The notes below the pieces were generated by a model. The model searched no databases, was not told the DNA's origin, and was given only the letters and a program-made list of their open reading frames with translations. From CAG-390 sp045636385 (GTDB lineage: Bacteria; Bacillota; Clostridia; Oscillospirales; CAG-272): a DNA stretch of 20,959 bases. Below, in pieces: positions 6,200 through 13,760 of the stretch. The stretch lies in NCBI GenBank assembly GCA_045636385.1, contig JAZTXK010000063.1, forward strand, positions 1 to 20,959. The letters are read 5' to 3'. Each line of letters begins with the position of its first letter. The stretch's first letter is position 1. A program made the position numbers and the translations under genes.

Positions 6200-7888
6200 A
6201 TGAATATTAATAGAGAATTACTTCAATTTTATATCTATAAAAAAATAATTAAAAAGAAGCAGGCGGACAAGATCCTCGAGGATTGCGAGAGATTAAAGGT
6301 TAAGGTTCGTGATTATATGCTTGCGAAGGAATACGCGACAGACGTTCGCGAGCTGCCTGCGCTGGGCGACTTCTATTGCATGCCTTACGTCGAGATCGAT
6401 ATGCTCGATATCGATAAATCGCTCTTTGATATGTTCTCGTTCGAGTTTATGAAGCGTAACAAGATCATTCCCGTCTGGATGAACTTCGAAGGAAAGCTTC
6501 TCGTTGCTACCGGTAAGCCTCTCGACTGCTCGGCGATTTCCGCTATCTCGTCGCAGGTCGTTTGTCCTGTTGACTTCGTTCTCGTTCCTCCGGCGCAGAT
6601 CGATCGTTATATTGACTCGATTGCTGCTGTTCTTTCGACCTCCGCTGCGCTTGACGACCTTAATACCGAGGGCGATAGCGTGCTTTTCTCGGACAAGAAG
6701 TCTGACAACGAGGCAGACTTTATTGAAGGTGACGTTGTAAACAACGCCTCCGTACGACTCGTTGACTCGATCATCAAGGAAGCAGTTCCTTACAGAGCGA
6801 GTGATATTCATATCGAGCCTTATGAAAAGATCGTTAAGGTTCGTTACCGTATCGACGGTGACCTCCAGGAAAGAGCGGAATTCCCGATTAATTCTTATGC
6901 AGCGATCAGCGCACGTCTCAAGATCATGTCAAGCATGAATATTGCAGAGAGACGTGTTCCTCAGGACGGCCGTATCAATATGATCATCGGCGGAAAGGAA
7001 TTCGACTTCCGTGTATCCTCGCTTCCCACCGTTTTCGGCGAGAAGTTCGTAATACGAGTTCTTGATAAAACTTCTTTCCGATTCACGAGAGACGACCTTG
7101 GATTTACCGAGAGCGAGAACGTGCTTCTTGATAAGATGCTGACTAAGCCTCACGGAATTATTCTTCTGACCGGTCCTACCGGATGCGGTAAGTCCACGAC
7201 GCTTTACTCCTTCCTTAAGGAAGTAAACAAGCCCGATGTCAACATTGTCACAGTTGAAGACCCCGTCGAGTATATTATGCCCGGTATCAACCAGACTCAG
7301 GTAAATACAAAGGCGAATATGACCTTCTCGAACGCGCTTCGTGCGATCCTCCGTCAGGACCCTGATATCATAATGATCGGTGAGATGCGTGACGAGGAGA
7401 CCGCGGATATAGCAGTAAGAGCCGCAATTACCGGACACTTGGTATTCAGTACCCTCCATACTAACGACGCGCCCGGAGCGATCCTGCGTCTTGAAAATAT
7501 GGGTATTGCCGATTACCTCGTTGCAGACGCGCTTGTCGGCGTTATCGCTCAGCGACTTGTAAAGCGCCTTTGCCCCGCTTGTAAGAAGAAGGGTAAGACG
7601 AACGCCAAAGAAATGGAGATCCTCGGTCTTGATGAGCCTGTCAGCATCTACCGTCCTCAGGGCTGTCAGTTCTGTAACGGCACCGGATATAAGGGCAGAA
7701 TTGCTATTCACGAAATGATGTATATGAATGAAAATATGCGTAACATCGTTTCAAAGGAGAAGAACCTCGAGCTGCTTCGTGAAGCCGCAAGAGAAAACGG
7801 CATGGTAACTCTTTGGAATTCCTGCCACTCCCTCGTTATCAAGGGCGTTACGAGTATTCAGGAGCTTATGACCCTGAACGTAGAATAA
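6200..7888 (+). CDS. pilB: Type IV pilus assembly ATPase PilB (GspE family)
   Basis: A 562-aa hexameric extension motor. An N-terminal GspE/MshEN-type domain (1-~150) is joined by a linker to the catalytic core: an SDIHIEP segment (201-207), Walker A GPTGCGKST (325-333), an Asp-box region with TVEDPVEY (351-358), Walker B DIIMIGEMRD (389-398), the histidine-containing TGHLVFSTLHTND (411-423), and a zinc tetracysteine (C458, C461, C489, C492). The tetracysteine separates PilB/GspE from the retraction ATPase PilT. It is the last gene of the operon, followed at 7903 by a strong terminator. No pilT is present here, so retraction would need a gene elsewhere, or the filament is not retracted by a motor. 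Confidence 0.96.
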   Translation: MNINRELLQFYIYKKIIKKKQADKILEDCERLKVKVRDYMLAKEYATDVRELPALGDFYCMPYVEIDMLDIDKSLFDMFSFEFMKRNKIIPVWMNFEGKLLVATGKPLDCSAISAISSQVVCPVDFVLVPPAQIDRYIDSIAAVLSTSAALDDLNTEGDSVLFSDKKSDNEADFIEGDVVNNASVRLVDSIIKEAVPYRASDIHIEPYEKIVKVRYRIDGDLQERAEFPINSYAAISARLKIMSSMNIAERRVPQDGRINMIIGGKEFDFRVSSLPTVFGEKFVIRVLDKTSFRFTRDDLGFTESENVLLDKMLTKPHGIILLTGPTGCGKSTTLYSFLKEVNKPDVNIVTVEDPVEYIMPGINQTQVNTKANMTFSNALRAILRQDPDIIMIGEMRDEETADIAVRAAITGHLVFSTLHTNDAPGAILRLENMGIADYLVADALVGVIAQRLVKRLCPACKKKGKTNAKEMEILGLDEPVSIYRPQGCQFCNGTGYKGRIAIHEMMYMNENMRNIVSKEKNLELLREAARENGMVTLWNSCHSLVIKGVTSIQELMTLNVE

Positions 7889-7902
7889 TTGATCCCATAC
7901 AT

Positions 7903-7946
7903 AAAGCGCACCGATCCTGCCGATCGGCGCGCTTTTGTATTTTTTA
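7903..7946 (+). terminator. Terminator of the pilus operon
   Basis: AAAGCGC and CCGATC (7903-7916, with one A.C mismatch between them) pair with GATCGG and GCGCTTT (7922-7935) around a 5-nt loop, followed by TTTTGTATTTTTT. It lies 14 bp after the pilB stop codon. Confidence 0.9.
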
Positions 7947-7947
7947 C

Positions 7948-7976
7948 TTGACAACGGAGGGTAAATATTGTATAAT
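7948..7976 (+). promoter_or_regulatory. Perfect consensus promoter
   Basis: TTGACA (7948-7953), 17-bp spacer, TATAAT (7971-7976). It overlaps the tail of the pilus-operon terminator and drives the ygjV-like, 119-aa and MBL-fold genes. Start would be near 7983. Confidence 0.88.
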
Positions 7977-7981
7977 ATTTA

Positions 7982-8004
7982 AGCAGATAGTAGCGTCTGC
8001 TACT
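7982..8004 (+). promoter_or_regulatory. Two mutually exclusive hairpins at the transcript 5' end
   Basis: AGCAGA (7982-7987) pairs with TCTGCT (7996-8001), while AGTAGC (7989-7994) pairs with GCTACT (7999-8004) around a 4-nt loop. They share bases, so only one can form. Located exactly at the predicted transcription start, this could be an operator (dyad) or a 5' stabilising stem. Confidence 0.3.
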
Positions 8005-8025
8005 CTATAAGAATTGGTGGAAATA

Positions 8026-8556
8026 ATGGAAACTCAAATCATAATCGGGCAGATACTCGGCATCATTGCGCCGATAATTACGTTCGTATCTTATCAGGTA
8101 AATTCAAAGAAAAAGCTCCTGATACTCCAGACCGGCGCGACTCTTGCAACCTGTCTTTCGTATCTTCTTCTTGGAGCAAAATCGGGATTTGCGCTCAATA
8201 TCGTATGCATCATCCGAAATGTTGCTTTCTTCTTCCAGGATTCGAAATCGAGGTTTAATCTCATCTCCGCTTGTATCCTCGCGGCGGTGATGGGCGGACT
8301 CGGATTCCTTTCTTGGGAAGGCCCCATTTCGCTCCTCGTTATCTTCGCGCTTGCGGCAAACACGATCTTTATGTCCTTCGGCGACGCACAGCTTCTCCGC
8401 AAGAGCGTTATCTGCACGTCCTCGATGATACTGATTTACAATTTCTGTATTCCCAACCCCACGATCGGCGGAATCATTAATGAAAGCGTTGCGATCGTTG
8501 CATCCATCATTGGTATTGTTATCTTTATTAAGATGAAAAAGGAGAAAAAAGCGTAA
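8026..8556 (+). CDS. YgjV-family integral membrane protein
   Basis: A 176-aa protein of about six closely packed hydrophobic helices, with short charged loops such as NSKKKLLILQT and FQDSKSRFN and a lysine-rich cytoplasmic end (KMKKEKKA). The layout (first helix ending in VSYQ, then KKKLL and a second helix, and IIRNVAFFFQ) matches the inner-membrane YgjV family, whose function is unknown. The ATG at 8026 is chosen because GGTGG lies 5 bp upstream; an in-frame TTG at 8014 overlaps that ribosome site. First gene of its operon. Its TAA stop shares one base with the next ATG, implying translational coupling to the 119-aa gene. Confidence 0.75.
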   Translation: METQIIIGQILGIIAPIITFVSYQVNSKKKLLILQTGATLATCLSYLLLGAKSGFALNIVCIIRNVAFFFQDSKSRFNLISACILAAVMGGLGFLSWEGPISLLVIFALAANTIFMSFGDAQLLRKSVICTSSMILIYNFCIPNPTIGGIINESVAIVASIIGIVIFIKMKKEKKA

Positions 8557-8915
8557 TGTCTTACGACGATCTGTTGATCAACGCGATCAAAAGCTGCGCG
8601 GATTTTCCAATAGAAGTTGAGCTTGACGGATATCCCGACGTGCTTTTTGATATTGTGTTTAACGATCGAATAAAGCCGGAAGAAGTCAAAAAGATAACTG
8701 AAGCACTCGAAAAGTTCTTTGTAAAATACAATAGATGGCACTTTAAGCCAATCCATTATATTTCATCAATGTGGGGCGATCCACCCGAGCAGATAAATGT
8801 TTTTACGGTGCGCATTCACATAGATTTCGGAAATGCAATGCCTACAGCACTGTTGGGCGCTGTCAAGGCAATAGCTAAAACCGACATAGAATTATACAGA
8901 CTGATTTTGAATTAA
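8556..8915 (+). CDS. Hypothetical 119-aa soluble protein
   Basis: I do not recognise this family. It is a small protein without signal peptide, membrane helix or metal motif. The pattern is alternating strands and helices: an acidic N-terminal helix, VELDGYPDVLFDIVF, the charged helix IKPEEVKKITEALEKFFVKY, then strand-rich YISSMWG and VFTVRIHIDFG, and a C-terminal helix. An alpha/beta sandwich is plausible. AAAGGAG precedes the ATG, which overlaps the stop of the ygjV-like gene by one base. The start of the MBL-fold gene follows 10 bp later, so it is a genuine operon member. Start and boundaries are well supported; function is open. Confidence 0.8.
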   Translation: MSYDDLLINAIKSCADFPIEVELDGYPDVLFDIVFNDRIKPEEVKKITEALEKFFVKYNRWHFKPIHYISSMWGDPPEQINVFTVRIHIDFGNAMPTALLGAVKAIAKTDIELYRLILN

Positions 8916-8925
8916 GGAGAAAGAA

Positions 8926-9660
8926 ATGAGCGACGCAAAGAAAGATAAAATAATCGAACCTTTCAGACTCTTCGGTAACGTATACTTCATCGGCACTTAC
9001 GCCGAGTCATCGCATATCATCGACACGGGTGCGGGGCTCATTATGATCGACACGGGCAGAGATAATTTTGATGCGATCTTAAAGGGGCTTGATGCGTTTG
9101 ACTTCTCGCCTTCCGATGTCAAGTACATTATCAATTCTCATTGGCATCACGATCACACCGAATCCACAAGCAGAATGGCAGAGCTTTCCGGTGCAAAGAC
9201 TCTTATCGGACGAGAGGATTACGAAAAGGCAAAGAGATTTTTCAATGCCGATATTCTCATTTCCGAGGGCGACACGCTCTCGCTCGGAAACACAACCGTA
9301 AGCTTCATCGAAACTCCCGGTCATACCAAGGGAACGATCTCGCTCTTTTTCAATTCCGAGGATAACGGACGCGTCTGCCGTGTCGGAATGTTCGGTGGGG
9401 CAGGCGTCAATACGCTTCATCAAGGCAAATTTGATTATGAAGGTTGCCGCGAGGATTACCGAAAGTCGGTGCATCGACTTCTCGGCGAGAAAGTCGAGGT
9501 CTTTATAGGAAACCATTCCTGGAATAACAAGACCTATGAAAATTCGATCATTCTTCGCGAAACGGGCGAAAACCGATTCATCAATCCTTCCGCGTGGACG
9601 AAATTTCTTGAATCCTGCGAGCGTAAGCTTGATGAAACTATAGCAAAAGATATCCTTTAA
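8926..9660 (+). CDS. MBL-fold metallo-hydrolase
   Basis: A 244-aa metallo-beta-lactamase-fold enzyme, probably cytoplasmic since there is no signal peptide. The metal motif is SHWHHDH: H72, H74, D76, H77 of HxHxDH. H133 follows in ETPGHTKGT, and GNHSW (H197) is a likely late histidine ligand. Where many family members have a bridging Asp in a GD motif after PGHT, this one has MFGGAG, so the ligand set looks closer to the B3-like pattern. Substrate unknown; hydrolytic roles such as lactonase or thioesterase are typical of the fold. AAGGAG precedes the ATG. It is last in the operon, followed by a bidirectional terminator. Confidence 0.88.
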   Translation: MSDAKKDKIIEPFRLFGNVYFIGTYAESSHIIDTGAGLIMIDTGRDNFDAILKGLDAFDFSPSDVKYIINSHWHHDHTESTSRMAELSGAKTLIGREDYEKAKRFFNADILISEGDTLSLGNTTVSFIETPGHTKGTISLFFNSEDNGRVCRVGMFGGAGVNTLHQGKFDYEGCREDYRKSVHRLLGEKVEVFIGNHSWNNKTYENSIILRETGENRFINPSAWTKFLESCERKLDETIAKDIL

Positions 9661-9664
9661 TATG

Positions 9665-9693
9665 AAAGAGCCGTCGGTGTGACGGCTCTTTTT
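9665..9693. terminator. Bidirectional terminator between convergent operons
   Basis: AAAGAGCCGTC (9665-9675) and GACGGCTCTTT (9681-9691) form an 11-bp stem with a 5-nt loop. A T-tract follows on the plus strand and the mirrored A-tract serves the minus strand. It sits just after the MBL-fold gene and overlaps the stop codon of the flavoprotein gene. Confidence 0.88.
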
Positions 9694-10735
9694 AATATTT
9701 ATTGATGCTTGCGATCCCGCTTTTCATAATGAACTTACGAAGCAGAGGAGAGCAGAGTATCTTCATTTTTGGTATCTTGAATAGAAGCTTCAAGCGGAGT
9801 TTTCCTGTTTTTCTTTTATAGCTTGCGAGAATATTCTTGTCGGCAAACGCGTCGGCAAGATATTTACCGCTGAGGAATGCGCTACTTATTCCCTCAAATG
9901 AGCTCGAGCTGATAAATCCCGCCGCCTCGCCGATCAGAAATACACGGTCGCTGCCGAGGATGAAATCCCCTGCAACACGCGGGCTTGTCAAGAGACACGC
10001 CTCTATCTTTGTCGCCTCTCCGAACGAGCGACCGAGATGCGCTTCAAGCCGTGCCTTCTGCGTGAAATACGCCTCGCGCCCGCCTTTTATATCAAAAGCA
10101 CCACCGAAAATCACATATCCGTCCTTGCGGATCGTCCACGAACAGCTGTCGGAGGTCTCGGGATCGTAAATGCAGGAATAGCTTGGCATATCGCCGCCAT
10201 CGTCCTTGAAATGCTCTTGTATTGAAATATACTGCTTTTTGCAGGTTTTGAAGAATTTACGGCGCACTATCGAAGCACCGCCGTCTGCACCGACTATGCA
10301 TTCTGCGGTAAGCGAGATTTTTTCACCGTCCGCAATTGCGGTGAGTTCAAATTCATCTTTGATTTCCGTGCATCTTCCGCGTATGACGGTGACGCTGTCG
10401 GGAACGAGTGAAAGAAGCCATTCGTCAAAGGCGGCTCGATCCATATTCAGATAATGTCGCTGATAATTCCTCGTGATACCCGAGGCAAGGTCGATCGTTT
10501 TGACGTCAAATATCTGCGGGTCGGCAAGAATACTCTTCGGCAGATCAAGATCAAATTGCGCCAGAACCTTCTGCGCGTCCGGCGCAAGAAGACCGCCGCA
10601 GACCTTCGAGCCCGTCCGTGGCTTTTCATCTATCAGAACTATTCTTTTTTCGGGAGAAGTTTTTGCAAGCTCGCGTGCGAAGGTCGCGCCCGCGGGTCCG
10701 CCGCCTATGACGGCAATATCATAATGATTATTCAT
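9692..10735 (-). CDS. Geranylgeranyl-reductase-family FAD oxidoreductase
   Basis: A 347-aa flavoprotein. The N-terminus has a beta strand, GGGPAG (11-16) and a distal acidic strand end (IVLIDEKPR) for FAD, followed by KVCGGLL with the conserved Cys46 typical of the geranylgeranyl reductase/BchP family. A second FAD-contact motif near residue 265 reads VFLIGEAAGF, with Glu in place of the usual GD Asp. The family reduces isoprenoid double bonds, for example in archaeal lipids and chlorophyll; the bacterial Clostridia members are mostly uncharacterised. Its ATG lies 4 bp past the ABC permease stop, so it is cotranscribed with an exporter. Cytoplasmic or membrane-peripheral; substrate unknown. 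Confidence 0.83.
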   Translation of the reverse strand: MNNHYDIAVIGGGPAGATFARELAKTSPEKRIVLIDEKPRTGSKVCGGLLAPDAQKVLAQFDLDLPKSILADPQIFDVKTIDLASGITRNYQRHYLNMDRAAFDEWLLSLVPDSVTVIRGRCTEIKDEFELTAIADGEKISLTAECIVGADGGASIVRRKFFKTCKKQYISIQEHFKDDGGDMPSYSCIYDPETSDSCSWTIRKDGYVIFGGAFDIKGGREAYFTQKARLEAHLGRSFGEATKIEACLLTSPRVAGDFILGSDRVFLIGEAAGFISSSSFEGISSAFLSGKYLADAFADKNILASYKRKTGKLRLKLLFKIPKMKILCSPLLRKFIMKSGIASINKY

Positions 10736-10739
10736 TGCT

Positions 10740-11978
10740 TCAATTGTTCTTTTTCAATACTGTTTTGATGAGTGTTCCAATCTTCGGGGGTGTTCCGTAG
10801 AGAAGTACGCCGACACGGTATATTTTTGCCGAAAGCAAACCGATACCGACGGTCGAGGCAAGAAGTATTGCTATTGAAATTACTATTTCGTACCACGTGA
10901 CGGTGCTCATTGCTATTCTCGTGAACATAGCCATTGGTGAAGTGAGAGGGAAGTAGGAGCATACGACCATCAGCGCGTTGTCAACCGTTCCGCTGCTCAT
11001 CGAGAACACAACGACCATCAGTGCCGCCACGAAGCTGAACGTGATCGGCATAACTGAGGTGTTAATATCCTCAAGCTTGGATGCTGTCGAACCTACCGCA
11101 CCGAACATAAATGCGTAAATGAGGAAGCCGAGAATAAAGAAGATGATCATATACACGAATAGCTCGACGGGAATGTCAAACAGCGACGCGAGAAGGGGAT
11201 TGGTGAAATCTTCCTTGTTGAAGTTGTAGAAAAGAATTGCGGTTCCGAAAATCAGAACGAGCTGTGAAAATCCAGCTATGCATGAAGCAAGAACCTTGCC
11301 GAACATCATGCTCGTCGGGTTTGCGCTCGTGATGAGAAGCTCCATTGCGCGCGAGCTCTTTTCTGTTGCCACGTTCGTTGCAACCATCTGACCGTAGAGA
11401 AGAATGACGGTGTAGAGCGCAAAGATCATAATGTAAGTGTAGAAGAAATTCTGCATCTGATCCTTGCCCAGAGTTTCGGTTGTCCCCTTTACGGCGACCG
11501 ACAGTACTGCACCCGCCTGCTCCGGCGTCAGACCTCCCTCGATCATTGCGTTCATTCGGCAGATCTCACCGAGGATGGAATCCGCAATAGCGGTGTTCGT
11601 GTCATACATCGAGAGATTGTTAACGTAATAAACGTATGAGGATGCGTTTTCCAGAATAAACGCACATTCGGCGTTTTCCTCGGTGATCTGCTGCTTGATA
11701 TATTCCTCGCCGTATTCGGATATCTTTACGTCATATTGAGGAAAAACCTCGGCGAAATATTCGCGTACGGTGTTCATAAGCTCGGTATCATCGGAATGAA
11801 CGAGCATCGTTTTGATCTCGTTTTCGGTTACATCTTCTATATCTATCTCAGAGAGAACCTTGGGGATATTCATACCGAGAACGATCGCAATCACGAAAAA
11901 TAACGTGATACCGACGAAGAGCTTATTTTTGAGATAACCGACAAGCTCGAATTTCAGTATTTTTCCGAATTGTTTCAT
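10740..11978 (-). CDS. ABC-2 type exporter permease (NatB-like)
   Basis: A 412-aa permease. One N-terminal transmembrane helix (LFVGITLFFVIAIVLGMNI) is followed by a ~150-residue extracytoplasmic domain, then a cluster of five to six helices from about residue 165 to near the end. This is the ABC2_membrane_3/NatB-YhaP arrangement. ATG at 11978 is chosen over an upstream ATG at 12011 because GGAGGG lies 7 bp before it and the shorter form avoids overlap with the ATPase gene. It starts 13 bp after the ATPase stop. Together they would form an exporter; known relatives export Na+ or small lipophilic or peptide compounds, but the substrate is not evident here. Confidence 0.87.
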   Translation of the reverse strand: MKQFGKILKFELVGYLKNKLFVGITLFFVIAIVLGMNIPKVLSEIDIEDVTENEIKTMLVHSDDTELMNTVREYFAEVFPQYDVKISEYGEEYIKQQITEENAECAFILENASSYVYYVNNLSMYDTNTAIADSILGEICRMNAMIEGGLTPEQAGAVLSVAVKGTTETLGKDQMQNFFYTYIMIFALYTVILLYGQMVATNVATEKSSRAMELLITSANPTSMMFGKVLASCIAGFSQLVLIFGTAILFYNFNKEDFTNPLLASLFDIPVELFVYMIIFFILGFLIYAFMFGAVGSTASKLEDINTSVMPITFSFVAALMVVVFSMSSGTVDNALMVVCSYFPLTSPMAMFTRIAMSTVTWYEIVISIAILLASTVGIGLLSAKIYRVGVLLYGTPPKIGTLIKTVLKKNN

Positions 11979-11991
11979 AACTCTCCCTCCG

Positions 11992-12876
11992 TCAGTCGCC
12001 CGCGTATTCAACGAAAATATCGCCGAGAGAGGGCTCGAAGACCTTCACCTCGTCAATGTCGTAGCTTTCCACAAGCCTCTTCATCATCTCCGCCTTGTCG
12101 CTTGGCGAGGAAAGACGGACAAGAAGCGTCCCGTCCTCGCGCTTGGTGCAGACAGATCCGAGATCGGCACAAATACGCTCCGCTTCGGTCGAGCTGACCA
12201 CAAGTCGGTCGCGCACGTAGTTGCGCTTTATTTCGTGAAGCTCGCCGCATATGGCGATCTCGCCCTTGTTTATTATCGCGATACTGTCGCAGAATTCCTC
12301 GATATAGTTCATCTGGTGACTCGAAAATAGAACGATCTTCCCCTTGGCGATCTGTTCCTTGACAACGTCCTTGAGAAGCATCGCGTTTACGGGATCGAGA
12401 CCTGAAAAGGGTTCGTCGAGAATGACGATATGAGGATCGTGCGCAAGCGCGGTGACGAGCTGTATCTTTTGCTGATTGCCCTTCGAGAGGGTGTCAAGAC
12501 GCTTGTTTCTATACTCGGTCATACCGAGTCTGTCAAGCCAATAGTCGATGGATTTTACGGCGTCCCGTGTGTTCATACCTTTAAGTTCCGCGAAATATAC
12601 AAGCTGATCTATGATAAGCTTTTTCGGGTAAAGACCTCTTTCCTCGGGCAGATAACCGATTCCGATGCTCTTGTGGTCGATCGGCTTGCCGTCGATCAGT
12701 ATTTCGCCTGAATCAGCGGGAAAAACGTTCATCAATATTCGTATCGTAGTAGTCTTGCCTGCACCGTTTCTTCCGAGCAAACCAAAAGCCTTACCGCTCT
12801 CGGCGGAAAAGGATATCCCGCGCAAAACCTCCTTCTCGCCGAAGGATTTATTTATATTTTTCAGTTCAAGCAACAT
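11992..12876 (-). CDS. ABC transporter ATP-binding protein (NatA-like)
   Basis: A 294-aa ATPase with Walker A GRNGAGKTT (35-43), the Q-loop region near GYLPEERGLYP (74-84), signature LSKGNQ (130-135), Walker B VILDEP (151-156) and H-loop H187 (SSHQM). A ~85-residue C-terminal extension (DUF4162-like) follows. The PEERGLYPK Q-loop variant, lacking a standard Gln, is common in NatA/YhaQ-type exporters. GGAGGT lies upstream of the ATG. First gene of the minus-strand operon; pairs with the permease directly downstream. Confidence 0.92.
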   Translation of the reverse strand: MLLELKNINKSFGEKEVLRGISFSAESGKAFGLLGRNGAGKTTTIRILMNVFPADSGEILIDGKPIDHKSIGIGYLPEERGLYPKKLIIDQLVYFAELKGMNTRDAVKSIDYWLDRLGMTEYRNKRLDTLSKGNQQKIQLVTALAHDPHIVILDEPFSGLDPVNAMLLKDVVKEQIAKGKIVLFSSHQMNYIEEFCDSIAIINKGEIAICGELHEIKRNYVRDRLVVSSTEAERICADLGSVCTKREDGTLLVRLSSPSDKAEMMKRLVESYDIDEVKVFEPSLGDIFVEYAGD

Positions 12877-12908
12877 TCTTTTGCCGCACCTCCGAAATTA
12901 CTTAATTA

Positions 12909-12937
12909 ATTATATCATTATTCATTGCGGATTTCAA
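12909..12937 (-). promoter_or_regulatory. Promoter of the ABC exporter operon
   Basis: Minus strand: TTGAAA (12932-12937), 17-bp spacer, TATAAT (12909-12914), about 30 bp before the ATPase start codon. It diverges from the corrinoid operon promoter at 13009. Confidence 0.78.
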
Positions 12938-13008
12938 GAGAAAAATAAAGATTAAAGCTTACGCAAATCAGTTGTTTCAAAAATAAATAAAAAACTTGCA
13001 AAAATTAC

Positions 13009-13037
13009 TTTACAATGCTTCAGAAATATGGTACAAT
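13009..13037 (+). promoter_or_regulatory. Promoter of the corrinoid methyltransferase operon
   Basis: TTTACA (13009-13014), 17-bp spacer, TACAAT (13032-13037). The leader is ~50 nt before the ATG at 13095. I see no cobalamin riboswitch or terminator in it, so control, if any, would be by a DNA-binding regulator or methyl-substrate sensor encoded elsewhere. Confidence 0.7.
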
Positions 13038-13094
13038 ATAACAAAGTATATTATTACGTCAAACAAGGCGTACCTATTTTACGGAGGAAAAACA

Positions 13095-13727
13095 ATGAGC
13101 ATTTTAGTTGAAATTTGTGAAAATCTTCAAAAGGGTAAAGCAAAGATTGTTAAGGAGCTTGTAGCTCAGGCTGTAGAGCATGGAATCAATCCCGAGCAGA
13201 TACTCAACGAGGGTCTGCTTGCAGGTATGAATATCGTAGGCGAAAAGTTCAAGAATAACGAGATCTACGTTCCCGAGGTTCTCGTTGCTGCGCGCGCAAT
13301 GAATATGGGCGTTCAGATCATCAAGCCCCTTCTTGCCGCAGAGGGCGTTAAGGCGACCGGCAAGGTCTGCATCGGTACAGTTCAGGGCGACCTTCACGAT
13401 ATCGGTAAGAACCTCGTTAAGATGATGATGGAGGGCAAGGGACTTGAGGTCATCGACCTTGGTACCGACGTTTCTCCCGAGGCGTTCGTTCAGACCGCTA
13501 TCGAGCAGAACTGCCAGGTCATCTGCTGTTCGGCACTTCTCACCACAACTATGAGTGTTATGGAAGAGGTTGTCAAGAAGGCTGAGGAGGCAGGCATCCG
13601 AGATAAGGTAAAGATTATGGTCGGCGGCGCTCCCGTAAGCGAGGAGTACTGCAAGAAGATCGGTGCTGATATCTACACCGTGGATGCGGCAAGCGCGGCA
13701 GACGCGGCAGTTGAATTCTGCAAATAA
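13095..13727 (+). CDS. Corrinoid (cobalamin-binding) methyltransferase protein, MtaC/MtvC type
   Basis: A 210-aa two-domain corrinoid carrier. Residues 1-~88 form the helical cap (B12-binding 2 domain). The Rossmann-like domain holds GDLHDIG (98-104), the DxHxxG signature in which His101 is the lower axial ligand to cobalt. The following strand/loop elements (VIDLGTDV, ICCSALLTTTM, IMVGGAP) also match the family. It accepts a methyl group from a methylated substrate via a partner methyltransferase and hands it on. ATG at 13095 is chosen because GGAGG precedes it; the in-frame upstream extension has no homology-like character. First gene of the operon and the only corrinoid protein in it, so it probably serves all three methyltransferase-like neighbours. 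Confidence 0.95.
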   Translation: MSILVEICENLQKGKAKIVKELVAQAVEHGINPEQILNEGLLAGMNIVGEKFKNNEIYVPEVLVAARAMNMGVQIIKPLLAAEGVKATGKVCIGTVQGDLHDIGKNLVKMMMEGKGLEVIDLGTDVSPEAFVQTAIEQNCQVICCSALLTTTMSVMEEVVKKAEEAGIRDKVKIMVGGAPVSEEYCKKIGADIYTVDAASAADAAVEFCK

Positions 13728-13760
13728 TATCCGCCATTCCGTATTCGGAAGGTAATTGCG

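Noticed and set aside
6200..7888. Retraction ATPase PilT
   Set aside because: The protein has the N-terminal GspE-type domain and the zinc tetracysteine typical of PilB.
13038..13094. Cobalamin riboswitch ahead of the corrinoid operon
   Set aside because: The leader is only ~50 nt and shows no conserved B12-box sequence.
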